Part shown: positions 42,401-50,621 of the stretch, piece by piece
Layout: every line of letters begins with the position of its first letter
How positions within the stretch are numbered: the stretch's first letter is position 1
Assembly: GCA_001701135.1 (NCBI GenBank)
Contig: DAAN01000009.1
Location: 186,001 to 250,000, forward strand
DNA length: 64,000 bases
Source: Bacteroidales bacterium H3
GTDB taxonomy: Bacteria > Bacteroidota > Bacteroidia > Bacteroidales > Muribaculaceae
Direction: 5' to 3'
Notes under the pieces: generated by a model
Told to the model about the DNA's origin: nothing
The model's database searches: none
The model's input: the letters and a program-made list of their open reading frames with translations, nothing else
Translations under genes and position numbers: made by a program

Positions 42401-44287
42401 ATGGAGAAGAAGCTTAAAATCAGGGATTTGACACTGCGCGACGGTCAGCAGTCGCTCTTTGCCACCCGTCTGAAACAGCAGGACATCGACTCCCTGCTCC
42501 CCTATTACAAAGATGCCGGATTCTACATCATGGAAGTATGGGGCGGCGCCGTGCCCGACTCTGTGATGCGCTACCTCGACGAATCTCCCTGGAATCGTCT
42601 GCGCACCATCTCAAAGGTAATGAAAGGCAAATCGCTGCTGTCGGCACTTTCCCGCGGCCGCAACCTCTTCGGTTACAATCCCTATCCCGACAGCGTGCTC
42701 GAGGGGTTCTATAAAGAAGCTATCGCCAACGGCCTGAACGTGATGCGTATCTTCGATGCCCTCAACGACATCGACAATGTCAAGGAATCGATCCGCATGA
42801 TCAACGAACTTGGCGGCATAGCCGATGCGGCTGTCTGCTACACTGTCGACCCCAAGGAGGAAGCACCTGCCGCTCCTGAAAAGAAAGGTTTCTTTAGCAA
42901 GCTTTTCGGCAAAAAAGATGCGGCTCCCGCAACCCCCGAAAAGATTTTCACCGACGAATATTTCGTAGACCTTGCAGTGAAGATGGAGGCTCTCGGCGCC
43001 AAAATCATCACTCTGAAAGATATGGCCGGTCTGGTCAATCCCGCCAAAGCCGCATCCATCATCGGCAAAATCAAGAAAGCCGTGAAGGTGCCCGTGGATT
43101 TCCACACCCACTGTACCCCCGGTTACGGTCTGGCATCGGCCCTCATGGCTATCCTCAACGGCGTCGACATCCTCGACACCAACATCTGGTGGTTCGGCGA
43201 AGGTTCTGCAGCCCCCGCCATCGAGCTTATCTATGTGTTCTGCAAAAAACTCGGCGTTGAAGTGGAGTGCGACATGCAGAAGGTGGGCGAAATCCGCAAC
43301 CGTCTGAAAGACATCCGCAAGAATCTCGCCGACTTCGACCTCAACAAAGACAAGTTCCCCAAACCTTTCGATCCTCTCACCGACAAACTGCCCGCAGAAA
43401 TCGACGCACTCTTCGACAAAGCCATCGCAGCCGCCAAGGCAGGCCAGGAACAGGAGCTGCTCGACGCATGCCATGCAATCGAAGACTATTTCGGATTCCC
43501 CAAACCCAATCTCCTTGTCAAGGAAGCCGAAGTGCCCGGCGGCATGTACTCCAACATGGTGGCACAGCTTAAGGCTCTCGGCGCCAGCGATCTGCTCGAC
43601 GAAGCCATGAAGCTGATTCCGAAAGTGCGCCGCGATGCCGGTCTGGTTCCTCTGGTAACCCCCACAAGTCAGATTGTGGGTTCGCAGGCTGTGCTCCTGG
43701 CACTCGACCGCCGCAAAGGCAATCCCGACTACACCCAGACCAACAATCAGTTCGTAGCCCTTGTCAAGGGTGAATACGGTCACACTCCCGCTCCCGTCGA
43801 TCCCGCTTTCCGCGAGAAGATCACCGGAAGCCCCGTCGAGACCGCCTACGATGTCACCAAATACAAGAAACCGGAAAACCCCACTGTGGCCGACCTGGGC
43901 AATGTGCCTCTGGCCGCCAACAACGAGGAATACCTGCTTCTCGAACTGCTGCCCAACGTGGCCAACAAATTCCTGCGCAACCGTCGCGAGGAGGAATTCA
44001 AGGCCAAGCAACCCAAGGAGGAACCCAAAGCAGCTGCCACAACCGTTGCCGCCGCTCCCCAGCAGCCCATCACCGGTGAAACTTTCCGTGCCCCCATGGG
44101 AGGCCGCATTGTCGAAATCAATGTCAAGCCCGGCGACAAAGTCAAGAAGAATCAGGTGATGCTCGTCTACGAGGCCATGAAGATGGAAAATGACCTCGAG
44201 GCTCCCCGCGACCTCACTGTAAAACAGGTGTTGGTTCAACCCGACCAGGTTGTCGGCACCGACGCCATTCTTCTCGAATTCGAATAA
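42401..44287 (+). CDS. Biotin-dependent carboxyltransferase, OadA/PycB type
   Basis: Alpha subunit of oxaloacetate decarboxylase or B subunit of pyruvate carboxylase, moving CO2 between biotin and oxaloacetate/pyruvate. From the ATG at 42401 it has 628 residues. The carboxyltransferase TIM barrel has TLRDGQQSLFATR (about 11-23) and the metal site DFHTHCTPGYG. A conserved PycA-like domain (about 310-520) and a Pro/Ala linker follow. The C-terminal biotinyl domain carries EAMKMEN, biotin lysine 594. A 31-residue Ala/Pro/Lys-rich insert (152-182) interrupts the barrel. No beta/gamma membrane subunits or biotin carboxylase lie nearby, so the complex cannot be decided. Confidence 0.88.
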   Translation: MEKKLKIRDLTLRDGQQSLFATRLKQQDIDSLLPYYKDAGFYIMEVWGGAVPDSVMRYLDESPWNRLRTISKVMKGKSLLSALSRGRNLFGYNPYPDSVLEGFYKEAIANGLNVMRIFDALNDIDNVKESIRMINELGGIADAAVCYTVDPKEEAPAAPEKKGFFSKLFGKKDAAPATPEKIFTDEYFVDLAVKMEALGAKIITLKDMAGLVNPAKAASIIGKIKKAVKVPVDFHTHCTPGYGLASALMAILNGVDILDTNIWWFGEGSAAPAIELIYVFCKKLGVEVECDMQKVGEIRNRLKDIRKNLADFDLNKDKFPKPFDPLTDKLPAEIDALFDKAIAAAKAGQEQELLDACHAIEDYFGFPKPNLLVKEAEVPGGMYSNMVAQLKALGASDLLDEAMKLIPKVRRDAGLVPLVTPTSQIVGSQAVLLALDRRKGNPDYTQTNNQFVALVKGEYGHTPAPVDPAFREKITGSPVETAYDVTKYKKPENPTVADLGNVPLAANNEEYLLLELLPNVANKFLRNRREEEFKAKQPKEEPKAAATTVAAAPQQPITGETFRAPMGGRIVEINVKPGDKVKKNQVMLVYEAMKMENDLEAPRDLTVKQVLVQPDQVVGTDAILLEFE

Positions 44288-44360
44288 ACGTCACGACCCG
44301 CCGGCGCCATATCAGGCTATAGCGACAGACGTCACCGGATCGTTCCCGAATCATAAAGAC

Positions 44361-44402
44361 AAGGCGGTTTCCAGCCTTCAGCCGGAGCCGCCTTCTCTTT
44401 TT
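44361..44402 (+). terminator. Terminator after the carboxyltransferase gene
   Basis: AAGGCGG (44361-44367) pairs with CCGCCTT (44388-44394), followed by CTCTTTTT. It lies about 75 bp after the stop. Confidence 0.7.
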
Positions 44403-44410
44403 CCCATCCA

Positions 44411-44446
44411 TAAAGTCTCTTTCCCCTGTAAAGTCTCTTTTCCCTG
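44411..44446. repeat. 18-bp tandem duplication
   Basis: TAAAGTCTCTTTCCCCTG and TAAAGTCTCTTTTCCCTG stand head to tail with one mismatch, 34 bp before the glycosyltransferase gene. Probably a local slippage duplication. Confidence 0.75.
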
Positions 44447-44479
44447 CCCGGCAAAGAAGGCAACAATTTCGAGTTCACA

Positions 44480-45292
44480 ATGAAACTGTCATTGATAATC
44501 TCAACATATAATTCCCCGGAGGCTCTGCGGGCCACGCTTGCATCGGTGCTTCGTCAGGCCATCTATCCCAGGGAAATTATAATCGCGGACGATGGATCAG
44601 ATGAGTCAACTGCCACAGTTATAAAGGAATTCACATCGAAAAGTCCGGTGCCCTTGCGGCATGTGTGGCACGAAAACCGTGGATTCCGATTAGCCGCTAT
44701 CCGCAACAGGGCAATAGCCGCGGCCACAGGCGACTACATCGTGCAGATCGACGGCGACATAATTCTTGATCCATTCTTCATCGCCGACCATATCGATTCA
44801 GCCCGCAACGGGCATTTCGTATGTGGAAGTCGTGTGCAGCTTGGCGAATCTTTGTCAAAGCAGATCACAGCCAATCCCTCTCTCTCCCCTTCTCCATGGA
44901 CTAAGGGCGTGGTGAACCACATACAGGCAATGCGTTCGGGCTTTCTTTCGGCTGTAGGCCGTCGTCTCTGCGCCCGCAAGCTCACTTACAGCGGATGCAA
45001 CATGGCATTCTGGCGTTCCGATCTGCTGGCTGTCAACGGCTACGACGAGAGTTACACCGGCTGGGGATGCGAAGACAGCGACCTTGTGGCCCGTCTGCTT
45101 TTCCACCGGATCACACCTCTTAAAGCGAGCCACTGCGCCATCTGCTACCATCTATGGCATCCTTCGCCAAAGAAAGATGACACATTCGTTCGCAACAACC
45201 GCCTGCTCGAGGAGACACGCCGCAACCGCCACATCCGCGCCAACGATGGCCTCGACAAATATCTTGACGAAGAAGTAACTATCCCACACTGA
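44480..45292 (+). CDS. Family 2 glycosyltransferase with C-terminal Glyco_transf_7-like region
   Basis: A 270-residue GT-A glycosyltransferase. It has SLIISTYNSPEALRATLASVL (about 3-23), the nucleotide-contacting ADDGSDES (about 37-44), the metal-binding IDGDIILDP (about 94-102) and a late GYDESYTGWGCEDSDLVARL (about 192-211) as in chondroitin/LPS-type transferases. It is cytoplasmic or membrane-peripheral. The next gene, 27 bp downstream, is a WaaP/InaA-like kinase gene, so an LPS core or lipooligosaccharide role is likely; sugar specificity is unknown. Confidence 0.88.
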   Translation: MKLSLIISTYNSPEALRATLASVLRQAIYPREIIIADDGSDESTATVIKEFTSKSPVPLRHVWHENRGFRLAAIRNRAIAAATGDYIVQIDGDIILDPFFIADHIDSARNGHFVCGSRVQLGESLSKQITANPSLSPSPWTKGVVNHIQAMRSGFLSAVGRRLCARKLTYSGCNMAFWRSDLLAVNGYDESYTGWGCEDSDLVARLLFHRITPLKASHCAICYHLWHPSPKKDDTFVRNNRLLEETRRNRHIRANDGLDKYLDEEVTIPH

Positions 45293-45319
45293 AACAAGCT
45301 CTTAACCCCCAGTTTTCAC

Positions 45320-46066
45320 ATGCGCTATATCATCGCACCGGAATACCGACATCTCGACGGTTGGATCCGACAGTTGATTGCCGGCGACTACAAGCCGGAT
45401 AGAATCTACTGCAACAAGCGTAACACAGTGGAACTGATCAGTTACGGCTCTCGAAAATTCGTATTGAAGAAATACAAACGAGTGGGTCTGCTGAAAGGGC
45501 TTATCTATACCGTTTTCCGCAAAACCAAAGCCCGGCGCGCATACGAGTATGCCGCTCTTCTACGCGAAAATGGCATAGGCACGCCCCGCGAGGTTGCATA
45601 TGCCGAAGTTGCCCGAGGTGGCATTTTCCGCGACGGCTATTTCCTGTCGGAATATGTCGATTGGCCCATTCTTGCCTATTGGTATTACAGCGGCGTATTC
45701 ACCCCGGCCGAACGCAATGAGCTGGTCGACGCCATCTCACATTTTGTGCTCAGGCTCCATCAGGCCGGATTCGTGCCGCACGACCTGAACTTATCCAACA
45801 TAATGTATCACCGCACACCCGACGGAAAGTATCAGTTTCAGATACTCGACATCAACCGCATGACCACCGGCCGGCAGCCCGGTCTGTCCGCCGCGATGAA
45901 GTCGTTTCATCAGATGTGGGCTTCGCCGGGTGATGAAGAGAGGCTCGTCCGACCTTACGCTGCGGCCCGCGGATTTGATTTACAAAAATCAATGCACGCA
46001 ATGCAGCAACATCGCAAGAAATTTCTGCAGCGCAAAAATCTCAAAAAAATCCTGCTGCGGCGCTAA
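45320..46066 (+). CDS. Lipopolysaccharide kinase-like protein (InaA/WaaP/Kdo kinase family)
   Basis: A 248-residue protein-kinase-fold enzyme. An N-terminal lobe with KFVLKKYKR (ATP-binding lysine about 53) is followed by the catalytic loop FVPHDLNLSNIMYH (about 152-165) and a DIN metal site (LDINRM, about 178-183), as in Kdo kinases and InaA. It probably phosphorylates a heptose or Kdo residue of the LPS core on the cytoplasmic face. It is paired with the glycosyltransferase gene just upstream. The basic C-terminal tail (KKFLQRKNLKKILLRR) suits membrane association. Confidence 0.83.
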   Translation: MRYIIAPEYRHLDGWIRQLIAGDYKPDRIYCNKRNTVELISYGSRKFVLKKYKRVGLLKGLIYTVFRKTKARRAYEYAALLRENGIGTPREVAYAEVARGGIFRDGYFLSEYVDWPILAYWYYSGVFTPAERNELVDAISHFVLRLHQAGFVPHDLNLSNIMYHRTPDGKYQFQILDINRMTTGRQPGLSAAMKSFHQMWASPGDEERLVRPYAAARGFDLQKSMHAMQQHRKKFLQRKNLKKILLRR

Positions 46067-46082
46067 CATCCCTTCTTCCACG

Positions 46083-46134
46083 ATCATACCGGAATCACAT
46101 TCCTTACCGGAATTGCATATCATACCGGAATCAC
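46083..46134. repeat. Repeated ATCATACCGGAATCAC units
   Basis: Exact 16-bp copies at 46083-46098 and 46119-46134, with a degenerate third CCGGAAT unit between them. The last copy overlaps the stop codon and final residues of the universal stress protein gene on the other strand. Confidence 0.75.
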
Positions 46135-47247
46135 CATCATGGCCACATCGGCGCGGAACAGGATTTTATGAGCGACCGACGGGTTAAACAGACGGGCGAA
46201 CACCGACCGCTTCTTGTTGGGCACACAGATCAGCTGAAATTGAATTTCCCCTATGATACGGCTGAAATCATCTATCAGAGTGTCAAGCTCCACCGTGCGC
46301 ATGTCAAAACTATATCGGGGATAACTTTCACGGCAATAACGAAGCAGATTAAGCCGCGCGGAATCCACTTTCCGGCTGTCGGCTCCGCTGTCGCGCTTGC
46401 CGGGTATATGCACCAGACAGACCTCAAGGTTCTGGTCGGAAAATAGACGGTAAAGCGTATCAAGCGCTATCATATCCTCCTGATCGAGATTACATAGGAA
46501 TGCGACTTTCTTCACTTTAATCAGCGATTCTATGTCGGCATTCTCAGGCACGGTGAAAGCCGGTATACGACATGAATCGAGCACCTCGGCCGTGACACTT
46601 CCGATAAGTTCCGCCTCCTTTTTCTCCGTGCCGCGCGTTCCCATGATTATCAGATTGGGCTGCTTTTCGCGGGCATACTGCAAAATCGACTCCTCAGGAA
46701 TTCCTTCCATCACCAGCGAGGAATATTTGGCGGCGGGAATAACACCGTCGAGAATCCAGCGGCGAAGCTTGGCGGCATATTCGTTCATCATCTTTTCTGT
46801 AGCCTCCTTCAGGGTCTGCATCTGCTCCATGTCGGCGACTGAATAATCCTCGTTGTCGGGCACTTCGAGCACAGGCGAGGTTACAGGCGCAATGAACGAG
46901 TGAAGCAGTTTCACCGACATGCCTGTCTTGGCCGCAATGAGGAAAGCAAGCTTCACTGCCTTGTCGGAAAGCGGTGAGAAATCGACCGGCGCAAGCACTT
47001 CACCACCTTTTTGTTTAGAGCCTTCGGGAGCGGGAATCTCGAAAATTTCGATATTCTCCACAATTCTCAATGCGAGCGGGAGATCTGACTCATGAATGCG
47101 GATTCTCACCCCCGGCGAGATTGCCGGCGCGGCAAGGTTCACATTATTGAGTTCCACAGAAATTCCCTCACGTTCAAGCAACTGCTTGATTGGCTGGGCC
47201 TTTTCAAATGTATGTATGGCCAGAGTGATCAGTCGGTCTGTTGTCAT
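46120..47247 (-). CDS. Tandem universal stress protein with N-terminal DUF2007-like segment
   Basis: A 375-residue protein. Residues about 5-72 resemble the putative signal-transducing DUF2007 fold (FEKAQPIKQLLEREGISVEL). A first UspA domain (about 83-230) has VLAPVDFSPLSDKAVKLA and the nucleotide-type motif IIMGTRGTEKKEAELIGSVTAEVL. A second, degenerate Usp domain (about 240-375) ends HKILFRADVAMMVIPV. The first domain keeps the G-x-RG-x9-G-S pattern linked to ATP binding. It stands alone between convergent neighbours. Role: stress response, target unknown. Confidence 0.82.
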   Translation of the reverse strand: MTTDRLITLAIHTFEKAQPIKQLLEREGISVELNNVNLAAPAISPGVRIRIHESDLPLALRIVENIEIFEIPAPEGSKQKGGEVLAPVDFSPLSDKAVKLAFLIAAKTGMSVKLLHSFIAPVTSPVLEVPDNEDYSVADMEQMQTLKEATEKMMNEYAAKLRRWILDGVIPAAKYSSLVMEGIPEESILQYAREKQPNLIIMGTRGTEKKEAELIGSVTAEVLDSCRIPAFTVPENADIESLIKVKKVAFLCNLDQEDMIALDTLYRLFSDQNLEVCLVHIPGKRDSGADSRKVDSARLNLLRYCRESYPRYSFDMRTVELDTLIDDFSRIIGEIQFQLICVPNKKRSVFARLFNPSVAHKILFRADVAMMVIPV

Positions 47248-47295
47248 AACAGGTAAACTCTTCAGTTGCAGGCACAGAGCCTCGGAATAAATCTT

Positions 47296-47343
47296 AAAAA
47301 CTATGACGCTCCTGGAGCCTTTGGCGTCCCGGCAGCGTCATAG
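47296..47343 (-). terminator. Terminator of the small HTH gene
   Basis: Perfect 10-bp stem (47301-47310 with 47334-47343). On the minus strand it is followed by TTTTT, about 30 bp after the stop of the small helix-turn-helix gene. Confidence 0.75.
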
Positions 47344-47372
47344 CTATAGTTTTGTAGTCAGAGTTAAAAAGG

Positions 47373-47633
47373 TTACCCCTTTGCTTCAGCTTCGTGAAGG
47401 ATTTCAACAGCCATGTCGTAGATGGTTGTGTCGTCGAGAACAACGATGCCGCCATCGGGACCCGGTTCGATATGGAGACCGCAGTTCTTGCCGAACTGAT
47501 AGTTTGAACCGCCGAAATAATTGCGGACAGTCTGAGGAGTGGTGTTCAGGGCATCGGCAATGCGGGTGGTTGCGCCGTCGGGGAGAGAATCTTTGATACG
47601 ACGGAGGTCGTTGAAGGATATTGTCTTTGTCAT
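47373..47633 (-). CDS. Small helix-turn-helix DNA-binding protein
   Basis: An 86-residue protein. The segment TTRIADALNTTPQTVRNYFGG (about 21-41) reads as a helix-turn-helix of the Cro/XRE or homeodomain-like type. A short acidic, beta-rich tail (about 45-70) and a terminal helix follow. Similar small HTH proteins are scattered through Bacteroidota genomes, with no role known to me. It is single, with its own terminator. A dyad GATAAT-CCGA-ATTATC at 47707-47722, 74 bp upstream, could be its operator. Confidence 0.7.
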   Translation of the reverse strand: MTKTISFNDLRRIKDSLPDGATTRIADALNTTPQTVRNYFGGSNYQFGKNCGLHIEPGPDGGIVVLDDTTIYDMAVEILHEAEAKG

Positions 47634-47883
47634 GCGCGTAGGTTTTTTGAGGGTTAATTTTTCGATGATATAGGAGGCGAGAATGTTTATGCCCTAAATT
47701 TAATCAGATAATCCGAATTATCCAAACACACATTATATGTTATAAAACACATTCCATAATTCCTAAACGCTAAAGATAACAGAAACAATGGTTTATGTAT
47801 TGTTAAAATCTATTATCTTTTCGGCAGCTACTTTAGACCTCTGCGTAAATATTTTTGTGGGATTGAATTCCGGATGGCGCACA

Positions 47884-48678
47884 TCAGATTCGCTCCACTT
47901 CGTCGGCCTTGATCCAGGCACGTTCGCCACGCCCTACCAGCACCTCATACCAGAGACCGTCGCCGGGATTGGATATAGAATCGATGATTTCCACTTTGGT
48001 TCCCTCGTGTAGCAGGAATGCCTCCTCGGCCTGACTGCGCGCTTCGCGTGGCGATGTGGCCAGTCGGGCGGCTGGCACAAGCACTATCGCCTCACTGTCG
48101 GAATTGACACGGTTGGCGGCGGCAAACGATATAATGACCGCACACACGGTGATAATAAACACAATCATGCCGCCGAAAAAGCTCGCTTTCTTAATAGTTA
48201 CAGCCGATGAGAAAACATACACGGCAACCGAACCCAGAAACAGAGCGAACAGCACAAGGGCTATAATGGCCCACGTGTCGGCACGGAACAGCCCTACCGT
48301 ACCTTGCCATACCGACCACATATAAGAGCCGGAGTCGATCTGTTTATCGGTAATTTTGCTGTTGACGAACTCGAGATTCTGTCGGGCGTCGCCATTGGTG
48401 GGGTCAAGTTTCAGTGCCCGGTTATAATTAAGAATAGCCTTGCCGAGATTCCCCTGGCGATAATATGTATTGCCGAGGTTATAGAACAGTTCCGATGAAG
48501 TGCCACCGGCTTTCATCGCCTGCATATACAGTACTTCTGCCTGGGCGAAATTATCGGCAGTATATGCCGAGTCGGCTTTGGCTATCAGCCTGTCGGAAGC
48601 CGTTGCTGCACTTTGTGCCAGAGCGCCCGCTGCCGACACAAAGGCGATAAAAAGACTTATAATCAGTTTCATAACCAT
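47884..48678 (-). CDS. batE: BatE, TPR and SH3-like membrane protein
   Basis: Last gene of the Bat operon. In the 264 residues a signal peptide (about 3-21) precedes TPR repeats (about 25-110; SSELFYNLGNTYYRQGNLGKAILNYNRALKLDP is canonical). Two membrane segments follow (about 133-155 and 165-187), and then a C-terminal bacterial SH3-like domain (about 200-262; EGTKVEIIDS...WYEVLVGRGERAWIKADEV). It is probably anchored in the inner membrane with the SH3 part outside. Its start overlaps the batD stop by 1 bp. Confidence 0.88.
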   Translation of the reverse strand: MVMKLIISLFIAFVSAAGALAQSAATASDRLIAKADSAYTADNFAQAEVLYMQAMKAGGTSSELFYNLGNTYYRQGNLGKAILNYNRALKLDPTNGDARQNLEFVNSKITDKQIDSGSYMWSVWQGTVGLFRADTWAIIALVLFALFLGSVAVYVFSSAVTIKKASFFGGMIVFIITVCAVIISFAAANRVNSDSEAIVLVPAARLATSPREARSQAEEAFLLHEGTKVEIIDSISNPGDGLWYEVLVGRGERAWIKADEVERI

Positions 48679-50537
48679 TATTTGCGCTTGTTTGTGTGGC
48701 TTTTCTCGAGTTCGTTGATGGTTGAGGTGGCTTCATTGTAAAGAGCCTCGACCGATGCGTCGGAAGAAGCATCAGGGGTATAGCGCGCCATCTCGCACTG
48801 GTCGAGCACGCCGATCAGACGGTCGGCTGTCTCAGGCGTCACGCCCTTTTCGGTCAACTTTTCAGAAATATTCTGTCGGGTGAGCATCGACGCGGGCATC
48901 TGAAGCTTGTCGCTTATATAGCCCCACATGGCACGCAGCATCTCCTCATAGAATTTTTCGGGCTGATGCGAATGCATCAGTTTTTCGGCTGCACGCAGAC
49001 GTTTGCGTGCCACCTTGCTTGCACGTGCGGTGCGGCGGCCGACCACATCGGCGTTCAGACGGGCCTGACGTCCATAGATCAGCATTGCCAGAACAAGTGC
49101 CAGCAGAAGCACCCCGGCCACGGTCCAGTAGATCCAGCTGAAAATTATCGGGTTATATTCACGTGAGAGATTGTTGACACCGGGGCGGATATGGAGAATA
49201 TCGGTATTCTTGGCCTCGATCTCACGCTGCTCGTTGCTGATGGTAGTGCCGCTTCCTTTTGCAATGTCGAGCTGGAAACCGGCAGCATCGAGAGTTACAT
49301 ATTTCCGGGCTGTCGGGTCGAAATACACAAATTTCTGTGCAGGGATATTGAATTTACCGACACTCTGGGGCACAATTGTGTATTCCGCTTCCATTGTACC
49401 GGTGACGGTATTTCCGGCCACACGGGTGCGGTAGTCGGTCTTGGGCGTAAACTGCTCGAACTCTGAGGGTATCTCGGGTTTGGGTTCATGCACATACTTG
49501 ATGTTACCGGTACCGGTGACGATATATGTCAGCGAGGCAGCCTCGCCGGTCTTGAGCTTGTCGGGAGTCAGACGGCTTTCAAAAGTGAAATGTCCGACGG
49601 CGTTGTCAAACCCTGCGGGACGCGGCTCGGGCAGAGGAGTGATGTTGACTGTGGAAGTGTAGGGTTGCAGATGCACTTCACGCTCGACAGGACGGCCTGA
49701 AACAAACCAGCCGTTGCTTACTCGTTCGATCTGCACCACCGACAGGTCGTATTTTCCGGAGTTGATAGTCAGTTTGCCTGATTTCTGCGGGAATATGATA
49801 CATTTCTTGAGTACAGCCGTGACATAATTCTGACCGTTGTAGTTCTCCACAGCGTTGAGCGCGGCCTGAGTGTCGACTTCCTCGATAAGGAAACCGTCGA
49901 AAGTAGGCGGCGATGTCATCATAAACGAGTTTATGCGCTGGAACTTCGTGTAGAGTTTGATGGTGCACTCGATGGCCTCCTGCTCGTAGGCATGACTCTT
50001 GTTGAGAATTATACGGACGAAAATGTCGTTTTTCGAGATAGGCGCCGAAGTGTTGTCCTGCGATGAGATATCATCCACATGCACCTGCTGCTGAGGCTGC
50101 TGATAGCCGCCTCCATAGCCACCGCCGTATCCCCCCTGGCTCTGCTGGGCGCGGTCGGCGGGAAGCACAGTGAATTTTTGCGGTGAGGTGGTCAGCTTAC
50201 GGCCGTTGACCGTGATAGAGGCCGCCGGAATAGTGAATGTTCCCTCCTTTTCCGCACGGTATATCAACGTATAATCCACCGTTGTGGAAGATGAGGCATT
50301 GCCGTTGATCACCTGATAGCTCTGAGAAGTGCTGATGCCGGGCTGGGGGCTGAGAAGTTTGCAGCCGCTGATCGACGGCGCGTCGAAACTCTGGCCTTCA
50401 GCATTTGACAGGCGGTAGGTCACGGCAAACCGGTTCCCGGCGATGACATTCCTGGGAGGAATCACCTGGAACGACTGAGCCACTGCTGCAATGCCACACA
50501 GCATGACTGCCGCGAATATTGAAAACAACTTTTTCAT
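48678..50537 (-). CDS. batD: BatD, large oxygen-tolerance membrane protein
   Basis: A 619-residue BatD protein. It has a signal peptide (about 1-20) and a long beta-rich extracytoplasmic region (about 20-445) with repeated Ig-like sandwiches (DYTLIYRAEKEGTFTIPAASITVNGRKL is the BatD hallmark). A Gly/Tyr/Gln-rich segment lies at about 139-153, one membrane segment at about 465-487, and a cytoplasmic helical tail after it. In Bacteroides fragilis the Bat proteins support aerotolerance; the molecular task is unknown. It is 84 bp downstream of batC. Confidence 0.92.
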   Translation of the reverse strand: MKKLFSIFAAVMLCGIAAVAQSFQVIPPRNVIAGNRFAVTYRLSNAEGQSFDAPSISGCKLLSPQPGISTSQSYQVINGNASSSTTVDYTLIYRAEKEGTFTIPAASITVNGRKLTTSPQKFTVLPADRAQQSQGGYGGGYGGGYQQPQQQVHVDDISSQDNTSAPISKNDIFVRIILNKSHAYEQEAIECTIKLYTKFQRINSFMMTSPPTFDGFLIEEVDTQAALNAVENYNGQNYVTAVLKKCIIFPQKSGKLTINSGKYDLSVVQIERVSNGWFVSGRPVEREVHLQPYTSTVNITPLPEPRPAGFDNAVGHFTFESRLTPDKLKTGEAASLTYIVTGTGNIKYVHEPKPEIPSEFEQFTPKTDYRTRVAGNTVTGTMEAEYTIVPQSVGKFNIPAQKFVYFDPTARKYVTLDAAGFQLDIAKGSGTTISNEQREIEAKNTDILHIRPGVNNLSREYNPIIFSWIYWTVAGVLLLALVLAMLIYGRQARLNADVVGRRTARASKVARKRLRAAEKLMHSHQPEKFYEEMLRAMWGYISDKLQMPASMLTRQNISEKLTEKGVTPETADRLIGVLDQCEMARYTPDASSDASVEALYNEATSTINELEKSHTNKRK

Positions 50538-50621
50538 ATTGCTGTTTCAGATTATCTCATTCTTAAATAGTTGCAGGGTATTCGGCATAGTCGTCGTGAC
50601 AGTGCCGCAAAACCATAAGGA

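Noticed and set aside
42611..44239. A 542-codon minus-strand open frame opposite the carboxyltransferase gene
   Set aside because: Entirely antisense to a gene with clear catalytic and biotin motifs; its composition mirrors the sense codons and shows no domain.
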